Part shown: positions 11,047 to 21,200 of the stretch, in pieces | Position numbering within the stretch: the stretch's first letter is position 1 | Layout of the letters: each line of letters opens with the position of its first letter | Made by a program: the position numbers and the translations under genes | NCBI GenBank assembly: GCA_951804985.1 | Contig: OX638130.1 | Span: 33,550,554 to 33,614,553, forward strand | Reading direction: 5' to 3' | DNA: 64,000 bases | From: Dryomyza anilis | Taxonomy: Eukaryota > Arthropoda > Insecta > Diptera > Dryomyzidae | The notes under the pieces: generated by a model | Told to the model about the DNA's origin: nothing | The model's input: only the letters and a program-made list of their open reading frames with translations | The model's database searches: none

Positions 11047-11346
11047 GGATTTATGTCAAGTGCGTTGGACTGCGAGCCGAAAGGTCCCCGGTTCAAGCCT
11101 GGACTAGGGCTAACAACATGTTTTCATAGATACATTTTTCTATACCGCGCTACCTCTCGGCAGTAAATGGCAAACCTACGAGAGTAAAACATTGCCTATG
11201 AAAAGCTCTCACCCGCCGTTCGGATGCGGCACTAAACTGTATGTCCCACCACTTTAAGTACAAACATAACACGCACAGCTCAAAATGATGAGAGAGCTCG
11301 GCCTAAGTCCTTATAGGACTGTAGTGCCAAACTATTATTATTATTA
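11047..11346 (+). mobile_element. tRNA-type SINE inserted in gypsy gag
   Basis: An approximately 300-bp insertion. Near its start is a polymerase III B-box-like GGTTCAAGCC (about 11090-11099). The middle holds the conserved insect phrases CCTACGAG and CCGCCGTTCGGATGC, and it ends in an ATT repeat tail (11333-11346). Related DNA on the minus strand near 48.0 kb has the uninterrupted site (ATGCCAAGG followed by AGTAAGTAGAGCG), so the insertion point can be placed between 11046 and about 11347. The central block resembles the 3' part of dipteran LINE/SINE families known to me. No clean target duplication was identified. Confidence 0.6.
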
Positions 11347-11760
11347 GTAAGTAGAGCGTCCAAAGCCATCGTTAAATCCGGACATTATGCTGCCAACGCC
11401 CAATCGAAAGGTAAATGATACAACTGTAAAAAATATGTGCATATGGCACGCCACTGTCGTGAAAAACGTAAATGTGTAATTGTGCAACCACCTAAGGGAT
11501 ACAGACCAGAAAAGAGAACTGAGGATGGTCCAAATAATACCAGTTCCCATCTTGGAAATTCAGGCACTGTGTCGGCACGAGTGTGTTTAATGGAATCCGA
11601 AGAGTGCCCAAGAGGAGAGGAAAAAACCTAATTCACATTCGTGCATGGGTGTCATACTCGATAATCAATGGACTCTAGAGCAATTACGAAATTATCAAAA
11701 CAAGGCAGTGCTGTGCTATCCACTTATCCACCTAAAAAAATCCATCGAAAAAAATTATTA
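11347..11760 (+). pseudogene. Gypsy gag zinc knuckle joined to late pol linker
   Basis: The gag zinc knuckle survives as YNCKKYVHMARHC (11416-11455), with a stop just upstream. It is followed by CVIVQPPKGYRPEKRTEDG and SGTVSARVC. It then runs into NQWTLEQLRNYQ at about 11664-11700, a segment that normally lies between RNase H and integrase. Protease, RT and RNase H are absent between them. The copy at 47.5-47.95 kb (minus) has the same arrangement, so this deletion is shared by a subfamily. Confidence 0.65.
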
Positions 11761-12317
11761 GGACCACTGCTGGATGAAATCTCTGGAGAAATTGATAATG
11801 AAATGATTCATATATTATTTTAACAAACATACTTATAAGTCAACATAGGCCTTTATGTAGATCCAAATAATTTAATGATATAAATAGCTATTTGTAGTCT
11901 ATGGATTCTAAGCCAATTTTTAAAATGGAAGTCATTTATTAAATCTATTATGTTCTGAAGAGTTGTCCTGTTATAAAGAAGACATTCAAAATAGATTTTA
12001 TGAGGCACTTTGGCTGTTTAATTTTTTCGCCCATATGACTAATTCAGTATGTTGAAGAAAACGGCTTCCAGATGAATTTTTACCACAAAGTATGTTTTAA
12101 CCAAAGGTTAAACGGCAGTTCTCGTCAGCAAAATAGTGGGAAGAAATAACTTTAAAAACCGAAAAATCCTATTGAAATTGAAGCGTTGTCCGTATCGCAA
12201 AAAGTAACAAACCGGTATTATTGATTAAAATTTTCCATTTAAATTTGAAATTTTAGCTTTAATTTTTAATTTGTTTCAAAGCTCCTATTAATATATAAAA
12301 TAATTAATTAAAATAAC
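11761..12317. other. No gene seen
   Basis: AT-rich sequence without supported genes or clear repeats. Confidence 0.5.
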
Positions 12318-12875
12318 CCAGCATACCAAACGATATCGAAACGAATTCGAAACGATATCGTTTGAACGAACATTGTTATCGTTTTCGACTATCGTTAACG
12401 ATTCGAGAATGATAGCGTTCTCGAAAAAAATGGCTCTATCGTTAACGATATCGATATTGTATGAATTCTCGATATCGAAACGAATTCGAAAATTGATTCA
12501 ATTTCGATATCTAGACGAATTCGAAAAAATATTCAATTTCGAAATCGAAACGAATTTGAAAAGCTTATTCAATTTCGATACTATTTAAATTAATTTGCCT
12601 TGAAATTCTTTCATAGAGCTGTGCACCAAGCATTCTATAGCATCCACAACATTAAAATTGTTTACCTAGTTTGGGATTAAAAATTAGTTTATTGATCTAG
12701 CAACAAAATATTGCATACTTACTAAATTTTAAAGTTTCTAACAGTTGCGAAATTTCTTCCAATTTTAAAATTTATTAAATTTTTTCATTGAACAGCTTTT
12801 TTTTACTAATAATTCAATACATTTTCTATAGAAATTTAACGATATCGTTACGAATTCGAAACGTTATCGAAATTT
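12318..12875. repeat. CGAAACGAATTCGAAA repeat region
   Basis: Many degenerate copies of AACGATATCG and CGAAACGAATTCGAAA between 12330 and 12590, with a further block at 12838-12875 (ATCGTTACGAATTCGAAACG). Clustered short repeats at both ends of a small AT-rich interval resemble the subterminal repeats of hAT-type elements; terminal repeats and target duplication were not established. Confidence 0.4.
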
Positions 12876-13204
12876 TATACAATCGAAACTATGTTTATTG
12901 GGAAATGATTTATACGCCCCTATTGCATAAAACGTGTAATAATATGTGGGCGTATTGAGTTTAAGAGCTATAATCATTACACAAATGAAAGAAATAAATA
13001 TTATTGTGCATAGTCTAGATACACTTAGTGATATGAATAGGTATAGACAAAAATTTCGGTCAAAATGACTGAAAACTAAATTTACTCTGTTCTCTGGCAA
13101 AGGATCTGGCAGATGAAATAATCTAGCGAAAATAATCTTGTTTAAAAAAAAAAAAGTGTGCTCACGCAAAAATAGTGCTGATTCTTAATTAATAACTGTC
13201 GGCA
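12876..13204. other. No gene seen
   Basis: AT-rich DNA before the CR1-like element. It contains ACGCCCCTATTGCATAAAACG at about 12914, similar to phrases at 17739 and 17860. Confidence 0.4.
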
Positions 13205-13261
13205 AGATTCAAAAACCACAAATTGGAAAATTTTGTTATTGAGTTAATATAACCTCAAAAC

Positions 13262-14083
13262 ATGCCGTACACAAATTGTCCATCGTGCAAAAAAAGTGTT
13301 GCGAAGAACGTAGCTGCTATTCGATGTGGAGTATGCGCATATTGGTACCACAAAGGCTGCAGCAAAGTAGCATCAGAGGTTTAAGACTTAATTGCGTCCT
13401 GTAAAACTGTTGTGTGGAAGTGTGCAGCTTGCTCTAAAAAGCCATACACTGTCAATCTAGACATTGGAGAGCACCTTGATGAACAATTAAAGACAGGTCT
13501 CCTAAGCCTTCAAGAGAAACTACAGTCATTTTGCGACAATTTAAAAGAAGAGCATGCTGCGCAACTAGCAGAGATCCGCGCCGACATAAAGAAGTGTTTG
13601 CAGAGAGTTGAGGTTGTTGAGGTGGTAACCAAACGCGTGAAACAGCTAGAGGCAGAGAACTCTGGGTTATGGCGCCGTCTAAACAGACCAAATTTTTTGG
13701 TGCAAGGCATACCGACAGAAACAACAAATTTAGAGGAGGTTGTTTGTAAAATCGCTGACGTCTTGGGAGTTAAGGTGGCACCAAATGATATAGACTACTG
13801 CTACTGGTTTAAAAATAGAAAGTCTTTTGTGGTGAAGATGGTGTCAATTAAACTAAGAGACTGTATTATGAAGGCATACATTGCTAAACGTAATATGCGT
13901 ATACCTCAGGTCATGAACTATGATATTGACTCAAGAATATATCTAAACGACCACCTGTCCCAGGAAGCAGCTCGACTAAATTATGTTTGTCGACGTTTAA
14001 AAAAAAGCAAACAAAATTCGAGGCTTCAAATTTCTAAACGACAATGTTCCAAAGGCTTGATGGAAAGGAGTCTACCATGTTGA
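13262..14083 (+). pseudogene. Non-LTR ORF1 with PHD-type zinc finger
   Basis: Starts MPYTNCPSCKKS at 13262. Residues 6-60 carry a PHD-like Cys/His pattern (CPSC, CGVCAYWYHKGC, then WKCAAC). A TAA at 13382-13384 interrupts the frame, which stays open afterwards. Residues about 70-140 form a charged coiled coil (LSLQEKLQSF, KRVKQLEAENSGL). The C-terminal half (FLVQGIPTETTNLEEVVCKI, RIYLNDHLSQEAARL) resembles the nucleic-acid-binding domain of CR1-type and baculovirus FP-like ORF1 proteins. A frameshift at about 14030 moves the last residues (VYHVDTRLSPLAVCD) into another frame. Such proteins bind element RNA. Confidence 0.75.
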
Positions 14084-14327
14084 TACGAGATTGTCTCCGC
14101 TTGCTGTCTGCGACTGAAAGCAGTACTACCGAGGAAATCGCAGAAATTAGTACGTAAATTCAGAACGATGAACAAAGTGTTGCTGAGATTACTCGAGGGC
14201 TGGCTGGTACACCTACAACTACAGGGGCGATCTAAAAAGGTCCTTATGCACATCTTACGCCGATTACAGAATATGCTGCATTGGCAGATTTATCGATTGA
14301 TTCTGTGTATGATGCGGATAATACTTG

Positions 14328-14605
14328 TTGCTGTGCTGTTGCGGATGCTGTTGCGGTTGCTGTTGCGGATGCTGTTGTCATCGATGGCTGATGAAAGTCA
14401 CTTGCTGAAGTTGTAATTATAAAATCATTATTTTTTTTTCACACATATTCTTACAAATATTTTTACACATATTGTACACATATTGTTACACATATTGTTA
14501 CACATATTGTTACACATATTATTACACATATTGTTGCACATATTGTTACACATATTGTTACACATATAGTTACACACATTATCACATATTGTTACACATA
14601 TTGTA
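14328..14605. repeat. Two 12-bp minisatellites between ORF1 and ORF2
   Basis: A TGTTGCGGATGC-type array (about 14330-14385) is followed by about 12 copies of TTACACATATTG (14439-14605) with single-base variants. Both have a 12-bp period. Confidence 0.85.
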
Positions 14606-15061
14606 AATTTGTGGCAAATATATAATTAATTATTTATCATTTCTAAATAAATACAACTGAATTAAACATGAATATTTTATAAACCTTTAAGTTAAAAGTC
14701 TATTATTGCTGAAGCTGTAATTATATAATTTTAACTTTTTCTCGCATAGTTTTTAGCCTTTTGTGGCAAACATATCATAATTCATCATTTCATACTATAA
14801 CTTTTAATAATGAATCTTTTTAAACATATAAATCATGTTTTCTGTAAATATGTAATATACCGGTGGTGGTGAGCATCATTAAAGTATATTTTTGAAATGA
14901 ACTGTGTTAATTTCTTGTATACTATTATCAATAAGTTTTTTGTAATATTTAAAATGATAATTCTCTGTGGGTTCCTAATCTTTGATGTCCGATAGTGAGC
15001 TAGGCCCAGTTGCAAGCAACAATATTATTTTGAAATCTTCTTTAGTAAAAAAACAAATTTA
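14606..15061. other. Spacer within the CR1-like element
   Basis: AT-rich DNA with no gene, between the minisatellite and the first ORF2 homology. Confidence 0.4.
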
Positions 15062-17190
15062 ATATTGGGCATATAAACGTACAAAGCTTAAACTGTTTAA
15101 ATGCAAAAATAATCTATCAAATATGTAATGAAGGAATAGTTGAAGCGTTATTTTTGGATGTTAATGTAGCAGGCAAGTTAGTAGTTGTGGGGGTAGTTTG
15201 TGTGATGGGCGATTTTAATTATAATTTATTAAATGAGGCTAAACACGTAGATGTTCAAAACTTATGTAACAGAAGTAATATGTTTCTAATGCATAATAGG
15301 AAGCCAACTCATTTTGATCTTTTTCATAATTCATATTCTTTAATAGATTTTTGTTGTTGTGTCAAATGACAGTAATGTTATTACTAGCAGTCAATTTCAG
15401 TGCCCAGGTTTATCTCGACATGCGTTTATATTCCCTAGCATTGACATTGTTGTCGCTCCAGTTGCTCAATTTGTGTCGTTCAGAGACTATAATGCTATAG
15501 AATATGAAAAAGTTAGCAATATGAAAAAGTTAGCAATATGATAAGTCTAACTAATTTTAGTGAATTCTATGGTTCCTCAGACGTGAACAAACAACTGGAG
15601 CTTCTTAACAGCTGTATACTTGAAGTTTTTGATGCAAATGTTCCTCTTAGAACAATTCGAATTAAAAAAGCTAGAAAAAGCTTTAAACGGTATCCTGAAG
15701 TAGTTAACGCATGTAATCTTAGGGACATGGCACTAAGAGCTCTACTTGAAAATAGGACAGATTGCAATCTTGCAACTTTCAAAAGATACAGAAACAGAGC
15801 GAAAAGAGTTATACGCAAATACAGAGACATGAATTCGAGGATTTATTTTAAGGATTGTTCGACAGCATGCTTATGGAAGAAGTTTAAAGAAATTGGTGCA
15901 ACTAATAAATGTATTAGTACTGCAAACTCTATCTTAGACGTGAACGCATTAAATGACACTTTTATTAGTCATGGTCATGGCTCAACTTGTCCAAATTATA
16001 ATAATATTGTTGAGGTTAATAACTCTTTTTCATTTAGATCTGTGGATGATAATGAATTATTATGTGCCTATGAGTCTCTTAAATCTAATGCTCTAGGCTC
16101 GGATATAATTCCACTAAAATTTTTACAAATACTATTCCCATACATGTCAACTCAATTTCTGCATTTAATTAAAACAATTTTTACGACTTCTATTTTTCCG
16201 TCAGCATGGAAACTTGCAAGAGTTGTGCCTATAGGAAAGGTTAAAAATGCAAACTGTTTGTCCGATTACCGACCATCAGTGTTTTACCCGCTTTATCTAA
16301 AGTGTGCGAATTCTTGATAAGAGATCAAATCACTATTTTTTTGGATAAAGAAAAATTATTGTTGCCATGTCAATCTGGATTTCGTAAAAATCATAGCACA
16401 ACTTCTTTACTTCTTGATATCACAGAGGATTTGCGTATTAACATGGATAATAAAGTAACTTCAGTATTAACATTGCTGGACTTTTCGAAAGCGTTTGATT
16501 CTTTAAACCATAATATTTTATGCTATAAATTGAAGGCGCAATATAAATATGCAGACGTGGCTTGCAACTTAATTATGTCATTCCTCTGAAACAGATCCCA
16601 ATTTGTTTCTATGGGAAATAATATTTCCTCTGTCCGTTCTCTCAACTGTGGTGTGCCTCAAGGCTCCATATTAGGCCCCTTGCTTTTTATGTGCTACATC
16701 AATGATTTAACTAAGTCTGTAATTTTTTCAAAGTTGCATATATATGCGGATGATGTTCAACTATTAACATCTGACACCATATCGAATAAAAGCATGTTTG
16801 AATTACATATAAATAGTGACTTAACTAGAATATTACAATGGTCTAAAGATAATGTTATTAATTTAAACCCACACAAAACAAAAGCGTTATTGTTTCCTTC
16901 AAACATTGTTGAAAGACCTTTAATTAAAATTAATGACATATATATAAATTTTGTTAATTCTTGCAAGTCGCTGGGTATTGTAATTGACAATGACCTGAAT
17001 ATTAGATTTCATATCGATACTACTATCGCGATGGTTAATTTTTCGTTACGTAGATTTTACAGTCATCTAGAACTAGAAGTTTGCCATTTCCAAAATACCG
17101 CTACTCTATTATGGAAAGATCATTCGTATATGTAGACTGTGGAATTATATAATTCCAACTAGCATTCGCCATTTCTCATTATCACTGCCA
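15062..17190 (+). pseudogene. Non-LTR ORF2: endonuclease and reverse transcriptase, broken
   Basis: The endonuclease begins NIGHINVQSLN (15062) and jumps after a deletion to MGDFNYNL (about 15205), the GDFN motif of APE endonucleases. The linker and RT start run at 15541-16310 (SDYRPSVFYPLYLKC). After frame changes come QSGFRKNHSTTSLLLDI and LLDFSKAFDSLNH (16302-16589, first catalytic Asp), CGVPQGSILGPLLF and IYADDVQLL (16611-17135, Asp pair at 16743-16754). C-terminal residues (SLSLPRLREFFTVY) extend to about 17210. At least five frame changes or stops occur. The motif set fits the CR1/Jockey group; the clade is not certain. Confidence 0.85.
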
Positions 17191-17539
17191 CGCCTTAGGG
17201 AATTTTTTACAGTTTATGCCAACATGCAATAAATATAAATAAAAATATAAATAAAAATATTTATGCTGTGGTATATATGCAATTTATTTATTTATTGGAT
17301 CAATTAAAAATGTGTTGCTTGCAATTGTTAATGAACATTTAGGATTATCAAGGGTGAACGTTCCTGGAGAGAGTTATCATTTTAAATACAAATACAAATA
17401 TATTTAAGTTTTCTAGTTTATTATTTTTTCTGCCTATTATTAATATACAAAATACATTGTTAGGCTTTTAAGCTTTAAATGTTGAATAACAATTAAATTA
17501 AAAAAAATTAAATAAAAAACTGACTCTGTAAAAAAATTA

Positions 17540-17699
17540 CCCCCTTATTATGTAAATCGAAACGAAAAGTGACTCGGCAAAAAAACGACGGAAATTCCAG
17601 TGACAGATTTTCTTTGCGGCTAGTATGAACAAGTAAACAAAAGCTGTCAATGGAATTTTTGACGAGTCACTTTTCGTTTCGTTTTACATAATAAGGGGG
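17540..17699. mobile_element. 160-bp MITE, PIF/Harbinger-like
   Basis: Terminal inverted repeats of nearly 38 bp (CCCCCTTATTATGTAAA at the left, its complement at the right, continuing through CGAAACGAAAAGTGACTCG) enclose a short non-coding core. A 3-bp TTA lies on each side (17537-17539 and 17700-17702), as PIF/Harbinger elements make. No transposase. Confidence 0.8.
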
Positions 17700-17879
17700 T
17701 TAAAAAAATTATATTTTTTATATGGAGATAACGCCCGCCCTTATTGCATTAAACGACAAAAAAAACTTTATGCATTCGATCTGGGATTTCACAGAATGGT
17801 TGATGGTACTGCTGGGATCTGGATTCGGTGCAAATATTGCAAAAAAGGCGTTATGATTCCTTACGCCCTTATTGCACCC

Positions 17880-18346
17880 AACGCTTCAATTATCTTATAA
17901 TCAATACAACGTAGGAGTACATTACGAATGTACTGCCATGGATGTGCAAAAGCCGATTCCAAAAAGTGTTTTGGGCAAGAAGAAAAGTGATGGCCGAGAC
18001 GAGTTGCATCAGTCCTTAAGGCAGAGTATACAAATTGCAAGAGATAAGAAGGAGTCCAGATACGACTTGAGACCAAACTCTGAGGGATTTAAGGAAGTAG
18101 ATCTAGATATGCTTTGTAATCCACTACGAGTGGAATTGTTAAACCCTAAACTGCAAACACACTGGGAAGGACCATACAAGTTAATTAAAAGGATTAATGA
18201 CATAGTGTATCGGATTCAGAATAATACATGCGTTAGAAGAAAAATGAAAGTGGTACATTTAGAAAGGTTGGCGCCGTATCGAGAGAGAGAGGAATAACAT
18301 CTGTTCGGGACGACATCGGAACGAATGCAGTGTTACGAAAGGGCAG
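17880..18346 (+). pseudogene. Gypsy integrase with core deleted, plus PPT
   Basis: The frame 17872-18297 begins with residues that follow the integrase zinc domain (NQYNVGVHYECTAMDV) and then jumps to the C-terminal part (ESRYDLRPNSEGF, HWEGPYKLIKRINDIVYRI, VRRKMKVVHLERLAPYRERE). The DDE core between them is missing. The same C-terminal motifs occur on the minus strand at 52.9-53.1 kb. GAAAGGGCAG at 18337-18346 is the probable polypurine tract just before the LTR; a TGTTACGAAAGGGCAG unit is locally duplicated there. Confidence 0.8.
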
Positions 18347-18722
18347 TGTTACGAAAGCAGGTAATTTGCTCCACTGTGCAAGAGTAAATGAGACGCAAGA
18401 CAATTCAGTGCACTAAGCAATGTGACGGAAGATCATTCAACGCACTGAGGCAATGTGCGAGAAAGAGATAGAAGATCAACGCATTAAAAACACATAAGTG
18501 CGAATGAGATGCATGCGTCATTCACGAAACGAGGAGAAAGTTCTCGAAACATGTCGAAGCTTGTCGAAACGTGTCGAACTGATGCATGCAGTATATAGGG
18601 GCGCCGCATTTGAGGGACAATACTTCAGTAGTGATTGGAAAGTAGTCGAGTGCATCTCGTGTAAGAACAATGTCAAGTTAAATTCATTATCTAATACAGC
18701 ATCAGTGTTACATTTAGTTTAA
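18347..18722 (+). repeat. LTR of TGTTACG gypsy family, 3' truncated
   Basis: Starts TGTTACGAAAGCAGGTAATT, then CACTGTGCAAG and GAGACGCAAGACAATTCAG as in the other family LTRs (46745-47191, 52344-52883, 59716-60241, 63885 onward). It stops before the expected CGTAACA end, at a poly-A run. Confidence 0.8.
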
Positions 18723-18839
18723 AAAAAAACGAATGATTGGCGTTCCTGAGGAGATTACGGAAGACTGAACAATTTTACTGTATCAGATCGGTAACCCTTA
18801 ACACACATACACGACATTAACACGTCAATATAACGACGT

Positions 18840-19180
18840 CAAAAACAAAACTATATTTTCTAAAATTGATTTGGTGAGAGCAAATTCCAATGGCAGAAAA
18901 AGACTGCTATAACAACACCTTTTGGACTATTTGAATCGTGCGGATGCCATTTGGTTTGCGAAATAGTGCTCAAACTTTCCAACATTTTGTCAATGAAGTG
19001 TTTTTCGGCATTAATAGGTTTTTTGTTATAGTGAAAATGAAACTGAACATATGACGCACCTTGAGATAGTATTCGCCACGACTTGACGAATATGGATTGA
19101 ATATCAAACCTACTAAATGCGTATTCGGTTCTTAATCTGTTGAATTCCTTAGTTACAAAATATCATCCGACGGAATTCAA
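18840..19180 (+). pseudogene. Ty3/gypsy RT fragment (412/mdg1-like)
   Basis: A damaged RT palm. ITTPFGLFE is followed by FGLRNSAQTFQHFVNEV and FFGINRFFVIVK in nearby frames (about 18905-19040). Upstream is an FSKIDLV-like segment. Several frameshifts. The NSAQTFQ wording differs from the NAPATF of the 57-kb gypsy RT, so this is another family. Confidence 0.65.
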
Positions 19181-19569
19181 CCAACTGATGAGAGAATTAA
19201 AATTATATCTACTTTTAAAAAACGAAACTCTACAACAAAATTACAAAAATGATTAGGGATGGTAAATCAGTTGCACAAGTCCATTTGAAGAGGTCTATGA
19301 TGATGTGTAATAAACATTCAATTACTGAAAGGAACTGCTTATGACACCGAGTACTTAGTGCATTTTTATTTTTTTTATTTATCATTCTTACTAGAGTAAG
19401 GAATAGAGTAGGAATTTTCATTAATATTGAAATATAGAAAAAAACAAATGGTATAAGAAAATCACATAATATTTAATATTAAGTTTTTTATTTATCGAAA
19501 AACATTTTTTTCATTATTTAATTTTTTTCATTATTTAATTAAATTTTTTATTTTTTTTTGATATATTGC
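19181..19569. other. No gene seen
   Basis: AT-rich DNA with long T runs. Confidence 0.5.
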
Positions 19570-21200
19570 ACCTACTGTATTCGTTGCATGTTCAGCGACA
19601 GTGTTGTCGTATGTTGTGTTTTTCAAAACATTGAATGTTTTAAATGGCTTGATGTTTTGACAGTGCCCACTGCTGCAATTGTTCATTTGTTTTTCGTTCT
19701 CTGTCCCTTCTCCATCCTACTCCACGCTACCAGCGTGCGAGGCTGAGACTGCAAGAGTGCGTGACGAAGACAGTGGCGAAGGCCTAACACTCACCACTGT
19801 TTAGCTTACGCTCTCAGTTGTCTGTCTCAACTGCGCCCGCTATTAGTATGTTTGTTTTTTTTTTCTCTGTTTATGCGCATGTATCTGTTTATAGGCCACA
19901 TATAATGGCGTTAGGTGAGACCCAGATAAGTGAGGGTGCAGATCCACTGGATTTTCAAATACCTGGGTACCACCTACTGGCATTGTTCTCTGCCCATAGG
20001 GCTCTCGCCCTTTTTATTCGCAGTGACGTTGCGTACCAGCACCAACAGCAGCATAGTGTTTCGGATAATGAATTTAATTCTATGTGGACATTATGCACTT
20101 GGAGTCCGAATTTAGATAGGGTTTCTACCTGTAACAATTTAGATGCCCTATCTGATTCGACCTCAAATATATTGGAACAGTTTCCAGACAGTGAAATTGT
20201 TGTTGCTGGTGTCTTTAATGTGCACAACGCCACTTGGTTGAGCCACTCGGATCTATCAACACAGGAGGGTTGTTATGTTGAGCTGTTTGCCGAGTGCAAT
20301 CAACTCACTCAATTGGTGAAGGAACCGACGTACCTCCCACGCGTCAGTGGGCAGTGCCAAAAAGTCTTAGACCTTTTCCTGACTTCGCATCATGAAAAAT
20401 ATGATGTAAAAGTCCTTGCACCTCTTGGTAATTCTGACCACTGTACTGTTTCCGCTGCGTTTTCGTATTCTACGAAAAAGCAAATTGGGATGCGTGAAAT
20501 GATTTTTTTCGCAACTTTAATTGGAAATTGTGTTTCGCATATAGAGACATAAATGCCGCGGCCTTAATGGTACAAAATATTATTTTATTGGGTATGCGGT
20601 CCTTCATACCTTCTAAAAAGATTAGCATTAAACTCAAGGACCACTCTTGGTTTAATGAGACTTGCAGGATTGCAGGATTGCAATACTGAAATCGTCTACC
20701 CCAACCCTTGTTATGAATGGCCAGACCTTCACTGACCCGGTAGATAAAGCTAATCTCTTGGCAGAATTATTTGCAAATAATTCAACGCTCCCAGATAGCA
20801 ATTAACCACTGCCCGTAGTTGAATACGTTTCTTCTGCAATGCCGGAGATACATTTTCGAACTCGGACAGTTAAAAAGATTTTAGCAAATCTCAATATTAA
20901 CAAAGACTCCGGGCCAGATGGCATATCTGCCCATGTGTTGAAGAAGTGTGCGTCAACGCTGGCTTATCCATTGCGTAACCTTTTCAACATCTCTTGGTAA
21001 TAGAGTTGATTTTAATGCAAGCAAGACCCAATGTTGTCTTTTATCTCACAAAGAATGGATTCACCGCTCCCACCCCTCAATATGGACTCTGTCGATATTG
21101 CGCAGTCAGCTGCTCATGACGTTCTGGGCATATCAATTCAATGTGACCTTCGTTGGAATCAAAATCTTCTTTGGAGTTCCTGGATCGAATCCAACAACGG
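19570..21200 (+). mobile_element. Deleted non-LTR retrotransposon, copy A
   Basis: The 5' region (about 19640-19860, with ACTGCAAGAGTGCGT and GGCCTAACACTCA) matches that of a second copy at 45390-45570. The frame 19818-20552 is an APE-type endonuclease: SEIVVAGVFNVHNATWL, LDLFLTSHHEKYDVKVL and LGNSDHCTVSAAF (catalytic Asp-His). At 20705-21000 follow PVDKANLLAELF and NINKDSGPDGISAHVLKKC from the start of RT. Most of the RT palm is missing, and NRVDFNASKTQCCLLS (about 21000) resumes further on. Internal deletion makes it inactive. Confidence 0.75.

Larger units (their letters stand above)
13205..17268 (+). mobile_element. CR1/Jockey-group non-LTR retrotransposon, decayed
   Basis: A roughly 4-kb element holding, in order, an ORF1 with PHD finger and coiled coil (13262-14083), a repeat-rich spacer (14328-14605), an endonuclease/RT ORF2 in pieces (15062-17190) and an A-rich AAATATAAAT tail (17229-17268). 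The 5' limit is approximate. All frames are interrupted, so it is inactive. Confidence 0.8.

Noticed and set aside
11088..11105. Possible tRNA gene (B-box-like GGTTCAAGCC)
   Set aside because: No cloverleaf arms or anticodon loop could be drawn around it; better explained as the polymerase III promoter of a SINE.
17739..17885. Two CGCCC.TTATTGCA phrases as ends of a MITE
   Set aside because: They are in direct, not inverted, orientation, and no target duplication is visible.
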